DNA from: a virus | Strand: one strand, 5' to 3' | Virus record (IMG/VR): IMGVR_UViG_3300017730_000010 | Location: 1-55,721 of that record | DNA length: 55,721 bases | Shown here: positions 54,286 to 55,721 of the stretch, piece by piece | How positions within the stretch are numbered: the first letter of the stretch is position 1 | Layout: each line of letters begins with the position of its first letter | Notes under the pieces: generated by a model | Databases searched by the model: none | What the model was told of the DNA's origin: nothing | What the model saw: the letters and a program-made list of their open reading frames with translations, nothing else | Made by a program: the position numbers and the translations under genes

Positions 54286-54861
54286 TTATTTTTCCTTTCT
54301 AATTTTTTTTAAGTATTTATCGTGAACATTAATGCATCCTTGGACGCTTAAATTTATATCTTCCTGGCAACAGACGTCTTTCCAAGGCATAACATTGTTA
54401 TTTTTACCCTCTAAATATCTAAATGCAAAAATTTTATAAACCCTTTGATCTTTTTCTTTTTTTAGCATTTCAATTATTTCTTGTATCATCTCTGTGTTTA
54501 TTGACTCTGTTTTGTCTGGGCAATTTTTTAAAAATTCTTCTGGATAGTTAGATTCTTTTTTCTTTTTTTCTTTATTGTAATCATTTATACATATCCACGT
54601 TACTCTGTTACCTAGGTATGTGCTGAATTTTGCGTTCTTTGTTTCGTCGAAGTCCATAATAGCTTGGTAAATATAATACTCTTTATCTCTGAAGAAGTCA
54701 AGTCTTTTTTCTTTAAATTTTTTAGATATATACCTTGAAGCCATTTTAAAAAAAATACCTGAATGCCTAGAGCATATTTCGCAGAAATTTTCAGCAATGT
54801 TTATTTCAGATTGTATTTCTTTTATTAATTGATTATCAGTTTTGTTTTTCGAGTCTTGCAT
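54286..54861 (-). CDS. Sigma-70-like protein (region 2 + region 4)
   Basis: 191 residues. IMDFDETKNAKFSTYLGNRV, then TWICINDYNK, is a clear region 2 hallmark (compare FDP-x-KGAKFSTYA). A basic stretch and C-terminal segment (KIFAFRYLEGKNNNVMPWKD, then SVQGCINVHDKYLKKI) look like region 4. Its start lies within the end of the dNMP kinase gene (26-nt overlap), and its stop is next to the SSB start. A second phage sigma-like protein besides 8548-9279; one of them probably serves late transcription. Confidence 0.7.
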   Translation of the reverse strand: MQDSKNKTDNQLIKEIQSEINIAENFCEICSRHSGIFFKMASRYISKKFKEKRLDFFRDKEYYIYQAIMDFDETKNAKFSTYLGNRVTWICINDYNKEKKKKESNYPEEFLKNCPDKTESINTEMIQEIIEMLKKEKDQRVYKIFAFRYLEGKNNNVMPWKDVCCQEDINLSVQGCINVHDKYLKKIRKEK

Positions 54862-55393
54862 TTATAAATGATCTTACTTGGGTTTCGCCATTTTTAATAT
54901 CTTGGTTATCAAAATTATCCCAAACGACAATATAGTCAGCATTCTTTTTTAGAAAAGGGAGGTTGTTTCTTTCGTCTTCGTTTGCTGGGTTGTTTCCTAA
55001 TCTTTGAATAAAAATATTAATAGAGTCTTTAAAATTTTCTTTTATCCATTCCTGCTCATTGGGGTATCTTACATCGGTAATAATTGATATTATATTTGAT
55101 TCTTGTTCTTTTTCAACTTTGTTTGATATTTTTTTTATCCAAAAATTTTTATCAATAGACCTAGCTAATGTTCCGTATGATACCATCAATGGTCTTACAG
55201 TTTCTTTCTCTTTATCAGAGTAAGAATCTACATCGATATTAAATTTCTCTAGCAGTAGTGGTCTTATATCTTTTTTAAGTTCATCGGCAAAAGCTGACCT
55301 CTCAATATTTGCACTCTCGCTTAAAATTTCTTTAAATAAAAGATAGAAAGAATCTTTTCCTGATCTTGCGGCTCCTGATATTCCTATTAACAT
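54836..55393 (-). CDS. Deoxynucleoside monophosphate kinase-like protein
   Basis: 185 residues. GISGAARSGKDSF (residues 4-16) is a P-loop, SAFADELKKDIRPLL and FWIKKISNKV fit the substrate and lid regions, and IITDVRYPNEQEWI is the DVR-x-x-NE motif of T4 gp1-type dNMP kinases. It converts dNMPs to dNDPs for DNA synthesis. The start overlaps the stop of the upstream gene, indicating an operon. Confidence 0.85.
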   Translation of the reverse strand: MLIGISGAARSGKDSFYLLFKEILSESANIERSAFADELKKDIRPLLLEKFNIDVDSYSDKEKETVRPLMVSYGTLARSIDKNFWIKKISNKVEKEQESNIISIITDVRYPNEQEWIKENFKDSINIFIQRLGNNPANEDERNNLPFLKKNADYIVVWDNFDNQDIKNGETQVRSFINARLEKQN

Positions 55394-55692
55394 TATGCGT
55401 CTGGTATTATTTTTTTAAATTTTTTAGCTAAAGAATGCTCTCCAATATCAGATAAAACCATAGATGTTGAAAAAACTTTAGAGTGGTCTTCTGAAAAGTT
55501 TATACAATAATTTGTCGTATCTACGACAATTATAGCAGGTGAGAGCTTAAGACTCTTTCCATATTCTTTAAATAATTCTGATAAAGCTTTTGAGACCGCC
55601 TTATCGAATGAGGTTGATATCACACAAGCTTCCCAATCGGCAGAGGTTACAAAATACGTATTTGATATATCGTCTTCTTTAATTCTTAACAT
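55393..55692 (-). CDS. Hypothetical protein (99 aa)
   Basis: Begins MLRIKEDDISNTYFVTSADW; a mixed alpha/beta pattern with VSKALSELFKEYGKSLKLSP and a hydrophobic strand AIIVVDTTNYCINFSEDHSK. No family is recognised. First gene of the leftward operon at the right edge; a TATAAT at about 55708-55703 lies upstream, 10 nt before the start, as a possible promoter box. Confidence 0.6.
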   Translation of the reverse strand: MLRIKEDDISNTYFVTSADWEACVISTSFDKAVSKALSELFKEYGKSLKLSPAIIVVDTTNYCINFSEDHSKVFSTSMVLSDIGEHSLAKKFKKIIPDA

Positions 55693-55721
55693 AATACGTT
55701 GGATTATATCATATATTTTAA

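Overview
The window is a contiguous piece of a large tailed dsDNA phage (Caudoviricetes), not host chromosome. It carries a complete virion morphogenesis series in canonical order: large terminase, portal, prohead protease/scaffold, decoration protein, major capsid, head-tail connectors, major tail tube, tail assembly proteins, a giant tape measure and tail-tip or receptor proteins. It also has phage replication and expression genes: PhoH-like ATPase, two sigma-70-like proteins, SSB, dNMP kinase and a probable single-strand annealing protein. No sheath gene lies between the tube gene and the tape measure, so a long non-contractile tail (siphovirus-like) is inferred. The DNA is AT-rich with almost no intergenic space. 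The host cannot be named from the sequence. A bacterium with ordinary sigma-70 promoters and an anti-Shine-Dalgarno sequence is likely, because near-consensus -35/-10 pairs with 17 bp spacers and several AAGGAGG or AAAGGA ribosome binding sites are visible.

Layout. (1) 1-6.7 kb is an accessory or early arm of about 25 tiny genes, mostly on the minus strand, in units of one to three genes. Most units start with a promoter whose predicted +1 falls on the start codon (leaderless). Six units end at a dispersed ~75 bp three-hairpin element (R1-R6). (2) 6.8-11.9 kb, plus strand: PhoH, thioredoxin, zinc ribbon, a sigma-like protein with a Cys-rich insert, a putative methyltransferase and a zinc finger-ERCC4 nuclease. 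(3) 11.9-27.1 kb: terminase, head, neck and tail tube, with two strong terminators, one after the capsid gene and one after the tube gene. (4) 27.2-40.6 kb: one 4465-residue tape measure ORF. (5) 40.6-50.7 kb: tail-tip, baseplate and receptor candidates and two small genes. (6) 50.7-55.7 kb: mostly minus-strand replication and transcription genes (annealing protein, FmdB-like protein, SSB, sigma-like protein, dNMP kinase) around one plus-strand membrane/coiled-coil gene.

How the genes fit together. The arm at the left and the block at the right read toward the left, while the virion genes read right; this is the usual early/late split. Early genes appear to use host-type sigma-70 promoters. 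Several virion genes are preceded instead by a GTGTAT..TATATAA box a few bases before ATG, resembling T4-type late promoters. The two phage sigma-like proteins are candidates for driving that switch. Scaffold, decoration, capsid and tube genes share a distinct codon choice (CGT/CGC for Arg instead of AGA), as expected for the most abundant products.

The most unusual content is: the tape measure with ten Gly-aromatic-Ile/Val-Pro-Asn-Phe-Ala ('PNFA') motifs delimiting segments, two of which show PD-(D/E)XK nuclease-like signatures; the same motif at the C-terminus of a second structural protein; the R1-R6 structured elements; and the leaderless promoter family. All functional statements are from reading the sequence; no database search was run.
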